NCBI GenBank assembly: GCA_008360975.2
Contig: CM039189.1
Span: 13,272,056-13,336,055, forward strand
Reading direction: 5' to 3'
Source of the DNA: Lichenostomus cassidix
Lineage: Eukaryota; Chordata; Aves; Passeriformes; Meliphagidae
Length of the DNA: 64,000 bases
Part shown: positions 23,881 through 35,551 of the stretch, in pieces
Position numbering within the stretch: position 1 is the first letter of the stretch
Layout: every line of letters begins with the position of its first letter
Notes under the pieces: model-generated
The model's database searches: none
Told to the model about the DNA's origin: nothing
What the model saw: the letters and a program-made list of their open reading frames with translations, nothing else
Position numbers and translations under genes: made by a program

Positions 23881-25684
23881 CAGTCATTTTATAAAACAAT
23901 CAGATCAGCTAACATCAACTGAAATTGTACTCTGTGAAAGCAGCTCCCTCCTTGGAAGAGTCATTCCAAACTACCCATCATGTACACAAATTTACCTTCA
24001 ATTTCAGCTGCAGATAATCTCCTGAGACAGAGCAATCATCCACATCTGTAAGAACTGACAGTTTAAACACTTCTGGAAGTCTTCCTGAGGTAAGACCTCT
24101 GCATTGCTACTACCACTGCTGTTGCAGTCACAGCACCAATAATTGAAAAAATATTTCATAGAGACAAAAGAGTCTCTTCCATGTTATTTCAGAGTACCTG
24201 TACAGGTTCTGCTTCATGAAGAGATAAAATAGGCCCTTCCTTTTAGACCTCCTCCTTGCTAATGCATTACTGCTTCCAGTAAAGCACACTGGGAGTGCTG
24301 ATGAAGCCAGAAGGTTGGCACAACTCTGCATAGCTGCCTTTGGAGAAAAAGATGTCCTGCTGGACATCACTTTTTAAGAAATCAGTTAAGTGACAGAAGA
24401 TTGGGATACTTCTTTGCTGATAAAAGTTTGGTCACTTCTGAGACGCTCCTCAAATCAGAGAAGTTACACAACTGACCTTTCAAAATACTACTGGTTTGCT
24501 TTGGGATATCAATTTGCATTCAATGATGGGTATTTAAGAATACATCTCATGTAAGAAGGACACCTTTCAGAAGAAAAATAGAGACTATTTTAAACCCTCT
24601 TCCTGCATCATACTTCTTTGAACTTGCTCAAAATTAACACTGTGCTGAATTATCCAACTGTGACTAAGGACAGGTTTTCTCCAGAGCAAATTATTTTCAG
24701 CAAGATGATTCATCATACATTCACCAGCCTATTACTGATGCGTCAATTTATGGTTGCAATTCCAGAAAAGCAGAGCTATAAGTGAAAATATATAAACAGC
24801 CAGTTCCTCAGCCTTTCTTCAGTTGTGAGTCCACAGTTTAATGGGTTTCATCTCAAACTGAGAGGTAAAACATAAATTCCATGTTAAAAATCGATGACAA
24901 ACTTGTGCAAAAATGGAAACTTGCTTTGATGAGGGACAATATTATACATATTAGCAACATAATTTTATCATAGTAGGTGTCTGTCTGTGTTCCCTGTCAA
25001 TCATTTTTCTAACTGCTGCCAATTCCAAGAAACTGACAAGGAATTTCCAAGAGATTTTCTAAATATTTCATGAAGTCAGGTTGCTAAGCAAGTACTCCTG
25101 TGAAGGAACCAATATTAAAGGAAACCTTCATATGCATCCTAATTTCAGGAAAAGCTTCAAAGTTAATCCTGCATTTTTCTGACCGTGAACACAACCAAAG
25201 AGCTCTCAGAGAGCAGGGTTCATAGGCTGTGCCTGCAGCCCTGGGCAGGTGTGGTCTGCAGTGCACCCAGCAATCTGTTCCTGCCAGTGCTGGGTCTCAC
25301 AGACCCACTAAGCTTTCTCTCCTATCCAGATCAAAAAGTGGCCCCAGGGTATTTCTTTATTCTGTTGGACAGCTTCATAGCAGAGATTTTATTATGGCAA
25401 TTTCCACCTGTTCTCAGAAGATTTGAAGTCTCCTCACAGAACCCATACTTTTCTTTATTTTCATGCCATCAGTTTAAAACTGTCAAGTTTTACCCTGGGT
25501 TATAATAAAGTTTGTAATAGAGCACGCATATTGCAATTTTCTCTTGTTAGGGTATGGACATGTCATCACTCCCATCTACTGCCTCTTTCTCACAGCAACT
25601 TCTGCTCTCCACTTTCAAATCTGCTTTCCTCAATTCAATGACATTGAATGGCCAAGAGGATTTCAAAGATGTTCAGGCAGTAAA

Positions 25685-25718
25685 GTTGGAGAGAAACTAA
25701 AGCTGGAGAGAAACTAAA
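25685..25718. repeat. 17-bp tandem duplication
   Basis: GTTGGAGAGAAACTAAA is followed directly by GCTGGAGAGAAACTAAA, with one mismatch. This is a small slippage duplication. Confidence 0.9.
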
Positions 25719-25994
25719 AGGAAACTTGGGTTTACTTAACAGGAAAGTAGCATTTATGAGGCTTCTGGTGGATGCCATAACCTTTCTATCCCCCCAAAAA
25801 TGCTTTCTGACATCTCAAGCTCATAATAGACATGTACAGCTAGCTGACCTTTATCTTGCTCGTGTCATATTGATCAATCAGTGAATCCATAATAAAAGAT
25901 ACCAGTCTGAAACAGTAAAAAGTAACAGCCACTGAGATGGATAGCTGCAGCTGAAATGCAGTTTCATTGGGACACTTAGTGCAAAGAACTATAG

Positions 25995-26102
25995 ATTCAC
26001 GTTAGGCGGGGCATAAGTACTCCCTTCAAAGCTCACTGCTGCAAACACCCGGTACACAGATGACCTGCCGTCAGAATATATGTTCCAGTATTGATTTTCG
26101 TA
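25995..26102. other. CpG-retaining patch
   Basis: Five CpGs (CACGTT, GGCGGG, CCCGGT, GCCGTC, TTTCGT) occur in about 105 bases of otherwise CpG-depleted sequence, with a GGCGGGGC Sp1-type string at 26005-26012. No frame or splice site is evident. It may mark a small regulatory element, or simply younger or less methylated DNA. Confidence 0.2.
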
Positions 26103-27749
26103 GTTTCAGAACAACAGGAAGAGCCAAATGAAAGTTTCTTTGCAGAATACTAAAAGTAATTTACGTTCTTCTTTTGATTCCATCTCTGTATTTTGCTTTA
26201 TGGTTCACAGTACAAGTGCTTATTTTAAAAATTCATTTGTGACTCAGAAAGAAAGCACAGAGTTGAAGATCTTTGGGAGTACAGAGCAAGAAATGAGCCA
26301 CAAAATGAAATGAAACAAAACAAAAATGTATTAGGATTTAGTGGTAAGTCATTACACAGCAAAGTTTGTATTTTAAACACAGACACACTGGTTGTTCTGG
26401 TAGCTTATAATGCTATAAATCTAGCAGCAATATGAAGAGGAAAATATGTTGTGAAGATACTCCTATTACAACATGATAACATTGGCTTCTTATGGCCTGT
26501 GTTCCTGAACTCTACCTAAAAGAGTTTTCTTGTGTATAATAAAATCATGATTTTAAGTTTCTTCAGGGTTATGGTCACAGGGCTTGCCTAAGTGATATAA
26601 ATGCTAACACCCTTCTCATGCAGCTCTATGCTTCCAGGACCATACATCTAGTTTGAGCCCATAGTTTTTCTTCTCTCATTAAAAATGAAAATTATAACAG
26701 AACGGGCTCGGCAGTTACTCATTGCAAAATACCAGGTGTCAAAAGGTCCTGTCTGCCTCTGCCTCTCCACCAGGAAGTTACTGAAGCTCTGTGTTGGGCA
26801 AAGGCAATCAAGTAATGGGACTTGGGAATTAAATCTGAGCTGCTTGGTAAACAGTTTTATTCAGGATTATTATTTCAGGCTATCTCGAGCCAGGCAAATG
26901 TAACCTAATTTGTTACAGTTGCTTTATAGTTTCAAACATTCTTTCATTCTCATGACACTTACTTTATTTGTATTTAATTGTACCTATGGTGCTTTGGCTT
27001 TTGGCTTTTTTTAATAAAAACATAAGACAGCCTTTGGATGTCACCAGCTAGAAAAACAACATCTCATGCCATGATAACAATCCAGTCTCCCTTAAATGCT
27101 TACAGTTACTCCAAGAGCTAAGACTGTACATACAAGCTTGTGTTTCCTCTGCCTACCACCCGAGGCTTGATTTGTTACAGTAACAGAGGCAGTTATATTT
27201 TATAGCCAATAGACTGGCTGCCATCTCTGAGCAGAAAGATGACTTTTCAAAAGACAAAACATTTGAGGACAATTTTTCCCAGCAGTTCTCAAAAGACTCT
27301 TCAGAGTGTTGATCTGTCAGTAGTTTTTGCCAGGAGTACCTTACAGAACAAACTAGTAACTCCAGAAGAGTCAACATGCAGTTGCTCTTCGAGCTGCTAA
27401 CAGACTGTGTTAATGAAAAATTGTGCTTTAAGGTAAAAAAGTATGGGATTTTGCCTCAGTTCTGCTTGCAATGGCAGAGGATTGTATGTTAAGCTCCCTG
27501 TCTTCACAAGCTAACGTTTTTACAGCTCTTCTTTTTCTGATGGCTTAGTCAGTTTTTAGCACTCAGAAACACTCAAATCCATTACCTCCACTTCTGCACA
27601 CCACTGAGATCTACACAATACCTTCAGAAGATGTTCACAGAAACTGAAACTCATAGCCTTATCACAGTTCCAAGTGAGACAGTGGTTATGACCCACCACA
27701 CTCTTCTCATACACTTCCTCCTGCCGACAGTGTCTCATTTCCCTGCTCC
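26103..27749. other. Non-coding stretch, nothing recognised
   Basis: No repeat family, RNA gene or domain-bearing frame is seen. The short frames at 26128-26313 and 26685-26903 (+) and 27153-27377 (-) have no motif. Confidence 0.6.
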
Positions 27750-28135
27750 TGATCTCCTATTTCCCTTTTCTCTCTGGCTGTCCAGCTGGCCCGGAATCAA
27801 GGAGATGATGCCATGGACTACAGCCCCAAAGCCCAATGAACTGCCTGAGCTGCCCCCACACCTGCTCACCACTGAAGCTGCCCTGTTGTGCTGGTGCCCT
27901 GCTCCTGCCTCACTGCCCCCTCCTGTCATCCTTCATCTCACTGCCTGCAGCCTTCACCCGGCCATGCAGGGAGCCACAGCAGCTCCACAAGACAGAAGAA
28001 AACCAATTCAGTAAACTCTCTAAATAGCTTTCAGGCATTAGAGCAAGCTGCCTCAGCTCACTAAGGGATTCAGAGGAGCTGAGGAAAGAGCTAAGGCCAC
28101 ACACAAGGGAGGGCAGCAGGACCTGTCTGAGACAG
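27750..28135. other. GC-elevated, CpG-poor block (possible decayed insertion)
   Basis: This block is clearly richer in C and G on the + strand than its flanks, with many TG/CA steps (CCTGAGCTGCCCCCACACCT and similar) but only about three CpGs. It carries overlapping open frames in several phases on both strands, including 127 codons at 27631-28014. That is what stop-poor GC-rich DNA does by chance. The CpG deficit with TG/CA excess is the mark of a methylated, decayed sequence such as an old transposon. No family is recognised. Confidence 0.35.
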
Positions 28136-29084
28136 CGCTGTTACACTGCCTCTGCCAACAGTTGTGTCTAAGGATACTTCACTAGGGAGTTTATTTCCTC
28201 TTTTTCAGATCTGATAAAAAGTTCAAATAAAACCTATTAATTTTCCTTAGAATTTTTATTTCTCTGGAGTACTCCAGAACATGTTTTCTAACAGCGTGCA
28301 ATTGTTGGATTTCTGGAGTTTTGGCCATTACAGGAAATTCAGCATCTGAGAGCAGAATAAGGGAGGGTAAATGCGCACCAAAAGCCTCTCAGAGTAGGTT
28401 TTGGATTTATGGACTTATAAAGCAAGCTGTGACGGTATGGGAGGTTATTTTGCCATCTAGTCAACTCTATACTGATGAGGACAGTGTCCTCATAGCAACC
28501 ATTTTAAAAAAGAATTCACACGTTTTGTGCCAAACTAAATTCATATGATCTATAAAAGAATATAGATATTAGCAGAAAAATATTTTCATGAAATGGCCCC
28601 TCCCCAATGATCCTTCAGCCTTTACCCACACATTAGATTTACTGAATACCTTCCAGAGCTAATCCAGGAACTCAATAACTAATGGATACTAAAAATCATG
28701 GACTCAATAAAGACATTAGTTTTATGGCCCATTACAGTCCTCTTACTGTACATCCTACTGATCTCTCTCCACGCACCGGTGCTAAATCGCAGTTTCTGTC
28801 TCCACTCCACAGGAATTCTCTCCAGCTAACACTCATCCATACAAAAACTCTTCTTTCAAGTTGTCAAATCAATTAACATAATTAAGTTACACTAAAAACA
28901 ATTGTTTCTGTCATTACCTGAGAGTTTACTGCTTCTACAGTCATACTTCTACAGCTACTTTAAGTTAGTCAAAAGAAATGGTGTACTGAAAGGAGATTTT
29001 TCGTATTTCTTCTTTTCGTCCACAATTTCTTCTCTGTCAACTTGTACCACAAAATTCAGTTGCTCTGGATAAAAGCTACAGAAG

Positions 29085-29345
29085 ATAAGACAGTTCACAA
29101 CAGCCCTGTCTGGCCGGGAAAGGAGATGTGGAAACCTGACAGCTGGTCAGACCAGAGAGCCAGAGAGCACCCTGAGCCAGGGAAGGGAAAGGAAGCTCAA
29201 AGCAGGCAAAGCAGTGACCACAGTGGCACTGCAGCTCTCCCACTGCATGGCAGCCACTTGGAATGCTGAGGACATTGCAACCCACACCACCCTCTTTGGC
29301 TGCCTTCCCCACGGCGCTGGCTCAGAAATAAATGACACAAGTGCC
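29085..29345. other. GC-elevated block, CpG-poor (possible decayed insertion)
   Basis: A purine-rich GC-elevated segment (CCAGAGAGCACCCTGAGCCA and similar) with few CpGs (CCGGG near 29116 and CACGGCGC near 29310). It resembles the block at 27750-28135 in composition, but I see no direct alignment between the two. No domain is seen in the overlapping frames. An old repeat is the simplest reading. Confidence 0.3.
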
Positions 29346-30253
29346 CACTGTGAAGGACTGTCTGACAGACTTGGATACTTAAAGTAATGTCTTCTCTCTA
29401 AATGACAGACTTCCATAGATTTTAACCAAAGTTTATTTTGCATATCCACTCAATTCTAATTTCAATCTATTCTATATCCAATTCTCTCTGTACAGGGCCT
29501 CTCAATCAAAAAATTGTCCTGATTATGACATTAGCTCTCCAGTATACTTGCCATCAAGCTAAGCTGGACAGAACCATTTTTTTAACAGCTGTATGATGAA
29601 AGGACCATGTAAAGTCTTAAAGGTAACACATATTGATATGGCTGAAACAGACACAAAAAAATTTTAAAGGGGCAGGAGAGGAAACAGGGGGAGTGTAATT
29701 TTAGGATAAGAATTTCAGTTGTGCAAGGAAATAAGAAAATTTAAACTATTTTTTCTAATTAAAAGGTAATTGGCTGAAAGTATCACTTCTGAAGGCATAG
29801 CCCTAAAGGTGATAAAATCATGGCCAAAGCACATCAGACGATAATATATTGGCAAACTCTGTGTCTAATCACATAGGCAGGTCCGCTATCTGATCTGTAA
29901 CATTCAGATAAATCTTTCAAAGGTCAAGACATATTTTGCAAAAAACTTGCTGGAAAGCTTCAAATAAATCCTGAAAGATCAGAAGTGGCATAAATGTAGT
30001 TGTTACTGGTTTTCTTACAGTCCAAAAAAATATCTCTTCATTAAAAGAAAATATCTGACTGATATATATACTGGTGATGCTGTGACTGCAGAACAATTAA
30101 GGAAATTGTTGGTGTTGCCTATCCACACTTCTGTGAATAACTACACAAACATTTAATTTTTAGCATTTTATTCATGGCAGAGGAACCACTGACTTGTGAA
30201 TTCAGCCTATAAACAGAGATAAGAACGGTCTTCTCAACAATAGGGCCTAAAAG

Positions 30254-30266
30254 TTTTTTTTTTTTT
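30254..30266. repeat. T13 run
   Basis: A mononucleotide T run with no adjoining element recognised. Confidence 0.8.
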
Positions 30267-30984
30267 AATTTTGACACGCCTCCCAAAAAAGAGTACTAAA
30301 GTAGCAAGATACACACAAGAGCAAGGTATTGGAAATCCAAACTTTTGGTGATAAAATATTGTTAACATCTCTCCCTCTCAGCATTCTTCTCCACTAGGGA
30401 GGAAGCAGAGGCCACAGAACAAAACATTTTGCATGTTAAAGCCACTTAGGGACAGAGCATTTTATCCTCTGTTCACTACTGTCTCAGACATCACATGCAA
30501 GTATACCTACAGTATTTTCAAATGGAAGTTATGAACAGTTTTTTCAACTTGGAAGTCTGGAAAGTGCATTGCCTAAAACCAGTTAGAAATTATTCACGAC
30601 AAATATTGTCACTATGAGAATTAGCATCAACAGAGCTTTAAGGCTAGGCTTGGTGCCATTCCAGTTAGAAAAAAATTTTACTGTTCTAAAAGTCTCAAGA
30701 AGCATCCAAGCATATCTATCAACACCTACAGCCAGCATGCTCTCAGAACATAACTGGGAGCACTAACTTCTTGACAGCAACACTGAGAAGAGCAACATCA
30801 GAACGACGTTTTGTACGTTAATATATTGCACCCTTCATCATCATCCTCACTGCCAGAATTTCTCTCAGATGATGCATCAAAGTAATGAGACTGTGTTTCC
30901 ACACAGCCATGTTTTCAAGCAAGTTAGCTAAATTATTTAAAATAAAAAACATTTAAAATTTAGGAGAAATAAACAGATCAAGTA

Positions 30985-31155
30985 CTACAAGTGCTACTCA
31001 AAGAACTGAACGTTCATATTTGTATGATGTGTCGTGCATCCTTATTTAAATAATTTCCTTGCTGGCCAAGCAGTCTGAAGAGGTGGCACTATAATTGGCA
31101 TAATTCAAGCTGCTATTAATGAAAGAAGCTTTACATGATATACAAAATCCAAGCT
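30985..31155. promoter_or_regulatory. Candidate conserved non-coding element
   Basis: This is non-repetitive sequence with a dense set of developmental-type motifs: TATTTAAATAATTT, GCTGGCCAAG (an NFI-type half site), CTATAATTGG, CATAATTCAAG and CTATTAATGAAAG. It also retains a CpG (GTCGTGC). No open frame covers it. The motif density recalls enhancers bound by homeodomain proteins, but single-sequence motif density in AT-rich DNA is weak evidence. Confidence 0.2.
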
Positions 31156-31165
31156 GGGATCCTGA

Positions 31166-31206
31166 GATGGAGGGAAGAAAGAAACAGAGACAGAGAGAAA
31201 GAGAAC
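31166..31206. repeat. Purine-rich GA tract
   Basis: About 41 bases of GGGA, GAAA and GAGA steps with only occasional C. This is a simple low-complexity tract. Confidence 0.75.
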
Positions 31207-33059
31207 AAATACTACCTTTTCTTTTGCTTCAAAATAGTACTGATTTGATCATGTAGGTATAATTTTTGTCTTTTCAACTGCCCTGGTAATCACAGGATAG
31301 ACTAAAGGACAATAACAAAAACTTGCAGAAAAAGACTATCTCGGCCCTATACTGCCTCTTCCTCCCTCAGTCCTTTTACTCCTCTCTCTACCAGCTTTTA
31401 CAATCACCTGAATTCTTCTTCCTAACTCATATGATCATGTGTTAGTCAGTTTTCATTAAACTAACTTCTTCTTGCTATTCCCATGGTCCATTACTCTCTG
31501 CCTGGTTGCTGTGAAGTAATGATGAGTCAGTAGGGAAAGAGGAAATAAGCAATCAAAATTAGAACTGCAGGCACATGATGAGCATCATTAAGAGCTCACT
31601 TCTTCTTCTTGCTTTCCTGACAACTCTGTTACTTTCTCATGTTCTAATTTCACTGGATGATCAAGACAACACATATTTATATTTAGGTAGCACTCAGGCC
31701 ACTGTAGTCATGAAGATCTCTGACTCCATTCATATCAGTCCTTCATAGAATTCATATTCATTTCACCCATCTCCCTGCACAGTTTTCCAACCATCCCATC
31801 GTGATAAAGGGAGAAAAAGAAAAAAAGCAGTATCTCTTCTACAGTTGTTCCACATGCATAATGAAGAATTAAAAATCACTTATGGCACAGCAAGGCCACA
31901 AGAAGGAGCACGGCCTCACTCGGTTTATAATATTCATTTAATACTCTCAATTCTAGGAGCTGAGACACCACCTAGCAGTCTGTGCTCCAGAAATTACATA
32001 TATTTAACAAGTGTCACACAGTACTGTGACTGCCATGGAGCAGTGACTGAAACCAAGAGCTTCCTCTCTTCCTGGCAACATCCAAATCCCTGGGTTACAG
32101 AGCTATGATCTCCTAGGCTCTCTTTTATTCAGTCAGTCTTTTAACCCTTTTTTTTGTGGTTTTGTTGGGTTGTTTCGGGGTGTAGGGGTTTTTTTACATA
32201 ATGTAACAGCCTTACCAGATATCTGTCTCTGGAATAGAATGCAGTCTAAAAATGTCACATTTCAGGTATGCAAAAAGTCAGGTTCACACCCTGCATATAT
32301 GCATTAACCAGTGATATACTATTTAAAATGGAGTATGTGACCATCCTAAAAAGGAAAATACATCTTAAAAGAAAAGCATAGACATTTATCTTACAGCCGG
32401 TATTCCAAGCTGTAAAAACTATGTGAAAAGAGCTGTTGGATTAATCAATTAATCAATTCCCTTATTGGTCACTTTGTATGAGTTCTTGTTCCCTCTGCAA
32501 CCCTTTTAGGACCTGTCTGACTCCACAGTAACACTGAATTTGTGTACTTTCTCAGAAGACTCTAGCTAAGAGGATCTAAATGGTTTATTGCAGTTCAGCT
32601 TGAGTGTTTTGCTGCTGTCTCTTCATTGTTCTGCCTATATTTAATTCTTTTGTGGCTTTATTGGTATTTAACAATTTGTACTTCTGGATGTCACTATGTC
32701 AGATGAAAGATGCTGAAGTCCTTGCCTCAATGAAATTATTGCAAATTCCACCTAGGAAGCTTGAAAACAATAGCTGAGAAAATACATCAAAAGGGTAAAC
32801 AAAGACTATAAGGAAAATGAACTCGAGCCGCAGATTTTAGTTCCACAACTTAACACTATGACTTGAGTGCAGTTCTTCTTGATTTATAACAGTACAGGAA
32901 AGATCAAGACATCATCTTACAAAGGTCTTTTTGGGCAATACTTTTAGGACCCAAAAGCATTTCAGGATTTTACCTCATTAACATCCACTCTAAACAGAAG
33001 ACCTTGGCAGTACGTCATAAAAAGGAAATTACCTGTAGCCACTTGTGTGTCTGTTTTTC
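31207..33059. other. Non-coding stretch, nothing recognised
   Basis: The 87-codon + frame at 31845-32108 has no motif. A G/T-rich tract (TTTTTTTTGTGG through GGGGTTTTTTTA) lies at about 32149-32197 and an AATCAATT tandem pair at about 32443-32458. Confidence 0.6.
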
Positions 33060-33640
33060 AAAACAGCCTGACAGCTGCAGCGAGAATGCTGATCCATTTG
33101 ACACACTGCATATTCAGTTGGTCAGCTAAATACGTGAACCATGAAATACTGATGCCTGTTGAAAGAAGCAAGTGCTTCAAATTAATCAGCTGAAATCCAA
33201 AATATTGTACTTTACTGTATTAACACTTTATAAATAACAGCCATTATTTCTAGTCAATTCTTCCATGCAAATAGAAAATGTCATTAGCCATGTTTTGGCT
33301 GGGTTCTTTGTCTAATTTCTACAGCTAAGGTGGCAAAAGGGTTATTACAAGTAATAGCAAATTTAAAGTTTTATTAGCAGTAAACTGCAGAAGCTAATGG
33401 TGATGCCAACACTAGATAAAATCATTGTCACAGTTAATTTTGAACTCTTTATTTCAAACTTAATAATAGGAAACTCAATGGAGAGGATATTACACGGCCC
33501 ATATCACTCATGAGTGCCGCAGGCCTGAGTAACTTGTTATTTTGCTCATGAGTGAAATAAAATGCAGATTATACTGCCTGCTATCAGGGGCACTGCTTTA
33601 ATTGAGGGTGCATGCATGGTGATGAAGGAGTACCAAGTAG
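33060..33640. promoter_or_regulatory. Candidate enhancer-type conserved non-coding element
   Basis: About 580 bases free of simple repeats, with no long frame and a high density of known motif types. TGACAGCTGCAG (a Meis-type TGACAG overlapping the E-box CAGCTG) is at 33069-33080. The octamer ATGCAAAT is at 33265-33272. TCATTAG, CTAATTT and TTAATTTTG homeodomain-type sites follow. The palindrome CACTCATGAGTG (33505-33516) recurs as CTCATGAGTG at 33545-33554, and a few CpGs are retained. The pattern resembles vertebrate developmental enhancers in gene deserts. Conservation is inferred, and the target gene is unknown. Confidence 0.3.
33505..33554. repeat. Palindrome CACTCATGAGTG with a second copy 38 bp on
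   Basis: CACTCATGAGTG is a perfect 12-bp palindrome, and ten of its bases recur as CTCATGAGTG at 33545-33554. GCCTGAGTAAC lies between the two. The repeated symmetric site suggests a dimeric factor, but it is not an exact match to a site I can name with confidence. Confidence 0.6.
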
Positions 33641-34835
33641 GTTTCATTTTCTCAAATGTTAGAGGAATGATCTTTCTGATTCTAACTGTGACTTGTCAAA
33701 TCACCTCTCCATTACCATTGCATTTTTAAAGTTCTTTCTGTTCTTTCTTAGTTGTTGAAGAGTGGTTAGGCATGTTTTTTGCTTTTGTCAGGGACTACCT
33801 GAAACTGCTCCTGTAACATTCCTCTGTCTGTAAACCTCTGCTGTTCATTTGCTTCACAAGGAAAAAACAATGGTGTATCTGTATCTTAGTCAGACTTAAT
33901 GATATATGCCAGCCAACACAAACTACTTCTCCACCCTGAGACATCCTCACAATCAGAAAGAAATAATACAATATATACTCCTTACCTTGGATTTATTCAG
34001 GAAACAGGTGTTTCCAAGATGTGATAGCACATGAGAATTTCTATTCTTTTCCTAAAGTAGATTTCTTTTCTATTCAACCATTTATTGTTCTAATGCACTG
34101 ATTGCCACAAATCACAATGCTCCCCATCTGAATTTAGGAAAGTTTTCTTCATAATGATCTGAAAACTAACTTTTCCTTTTTATATCCTGTACTACTAGCT
34201 GGGAAGGTCTGGCTTCTAATCAGACTGCATTTTTCCAATACTTGCTAAACCTTGCAGCTTCTTTTCTTCAGCCAAAACCACCCAGGTAGTTACAAACCAG
34301 TTACTCACCTACCACTGAAATCAACAGAAAGATTTTTACTGATCATAGCAGGCTTTAGGTGAGGTCTTTAAATATAAAGAGCTGTAAATTTCCTTTTTAT
34401 TTATGAATGTATAATAGAACAAAATGTCCTACACCTTTTAATCAGCCACAGTCAGGACTATCACTGCTGCACTTCTAGGCAATTTCTGATAGCATTCTTG
34501 CAAGATTACTAAAGATGTATTTATCAGTATTCATTATCAAGCTCCATATCCAGCACAGAATTAATAAGAAGTAAAAGCAGCATTATGTGTTTGACAAACT
34601 GAAATCCTGACAAAAGGTAACTATAAGCACAATGCATTGCCATGTGAGATGCTCTGACAAGCTTTTTTCTCAAGAGTATAGCTAAATTAGTGTGGTGTTC
34701 CACTGAAGGTGATTTAGTCAACCAGAAAAGAGACAGTAGCTGTAATTGTAATATTGCATTGCTCAGTGTAGACATATTTTGAGGGACCATTTCTGATGTG
34801 CTGAGAGTAAAAAAATGAAGTGCTGAGCTAATGAA

Positions 34836-34849
34836 TTTTTTTTTTTTTT
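34836..34849. repeat. T14 run followed by CAG
   Basis: A run of about 14 T followed by CAGTTTCAG looks like a splice acceptor on the + strand, but no open exon or donor follows. A slippage tract or old retroposed tail is as likely. Confidence 0.7.
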
Positions 34850-35511
34850 CAGTTTCAGAGTTTTTACTCAAACTATTTCTCTAGCGCAACCGAAAGGAGA
34901 ATTTAGTGATCAAATCCCACACAATACCAATACTGTAATAGCTACTTCCTACATCTCTGGGAGCCCATGTTAAGCCACTAAGTAATTAAGTGCAATCAAT
35001 CCTTGATAGCTAAATTAGTCCTAAAATTAGCATTCAGATTTCTCCTGAAATAACTACTATAAAACTATTTTTACTGAGGAAACTATTTAAAGCCCTGTAC
35101 TAAAGAGACCATTAAGGATTTTCTACAACCCAGCACATGTGCCTCGACCCAGGCTGACCATCATCTTTCTAAATAAAATCTTAAAATTTCTAAAGGCATG
35201 AAGAACCATCTCTTGTAGCCATACCATGATGGCTCTGGCAAATGCCACAAACAGAATGGGTGTATGCTCCATCTTTCCTGAAGAATACTTTCTCTCCCCA
35301 TGGTGTGTAGGAGATGACAAAGATGGCTCCTTTTCAAAAAGTCTTTCTTCTAAAGGGAGACAAGACATTGACACACTGGAAATCAAAATTTTTCCTTCTT
35401 CAAAAAGGGACAGAACAGAGTTTAAGAGGTTACCATAGTTTCATCTTCTTAAATTAAGAAGAGAGAATTTAGTCAAGAAAAGATTTAATCCATTGTCAAG
35501 AGTTCATTTTA

Positions 35512-35551
35512 CTTTTCTTTGGTGACATGTGCTTTTCTTTGGTGACAGGGG
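35512..35551. repeat. 20-bp tandem duplication
   Basis: CTTTTCTTTGGTGACATGTG is followed directly by CTTTTCTTTGGTGACAGGGG, with two mismatches near the end. This is a small local duplication. Confidence 0.9.

Larger units (their letters stand above)
18961..26000. other. Non-coding stretch, no gene recognised
   Basis: Mixed AT-rich sequence. The longest frames, 109 codons at 20458-20787 and 114 codons at 23681-24025 (the latter running through a low-complexity A/C tract), have no recognisable domain. Simple repeats include an A-run at 23403-23417, the A/C-rich tract at 23816-23880 and a 17-bp tandem pair at 25685-25718. An imperfect inverted repeat at 22047-22093 (TTACTCCTTTTC against GAAAAGAGTAA, one bulge) is the only sizeable secondary structure noticed. 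Confidence 0.6.
28136..30984. other. Non-coding stretch with a second GC-elevated block
   Basis: No gene is recognised. The block at about 29085-29345 is GC-elevated and has overlapping frames on both strands (29042-29269 +, 29076-29312 -, 29147-29449 -). A T13 run lies at 30254-30266. The rest is AT-rich sequence without recognisable features. Confidence 0.55.

Noticed and set aside
23681..24025. 114-codon open frame on the + strand
   Set aside because: It runs through an A/C low-complexity tract that removes stop codons, and opposite-strand frames cover the same DNA.
27631..28014. 127-codon open frame, the longest in the window
   Set aside because: It lies in GC-elevated, stop-poor DNA with open frames in several phases on both strands, and has no recognisable domain.
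34836..34860. T14 followed by CAG as a + strand splice acceptor
   Set aside because: No open exon or donor follows at exon-like distance. A slippage run explains it.
34524..34871. 115-codon frame on the - strand
   Set aside because: It includes a poly-Lys stretch from the T14 run and has no recognisable domain.
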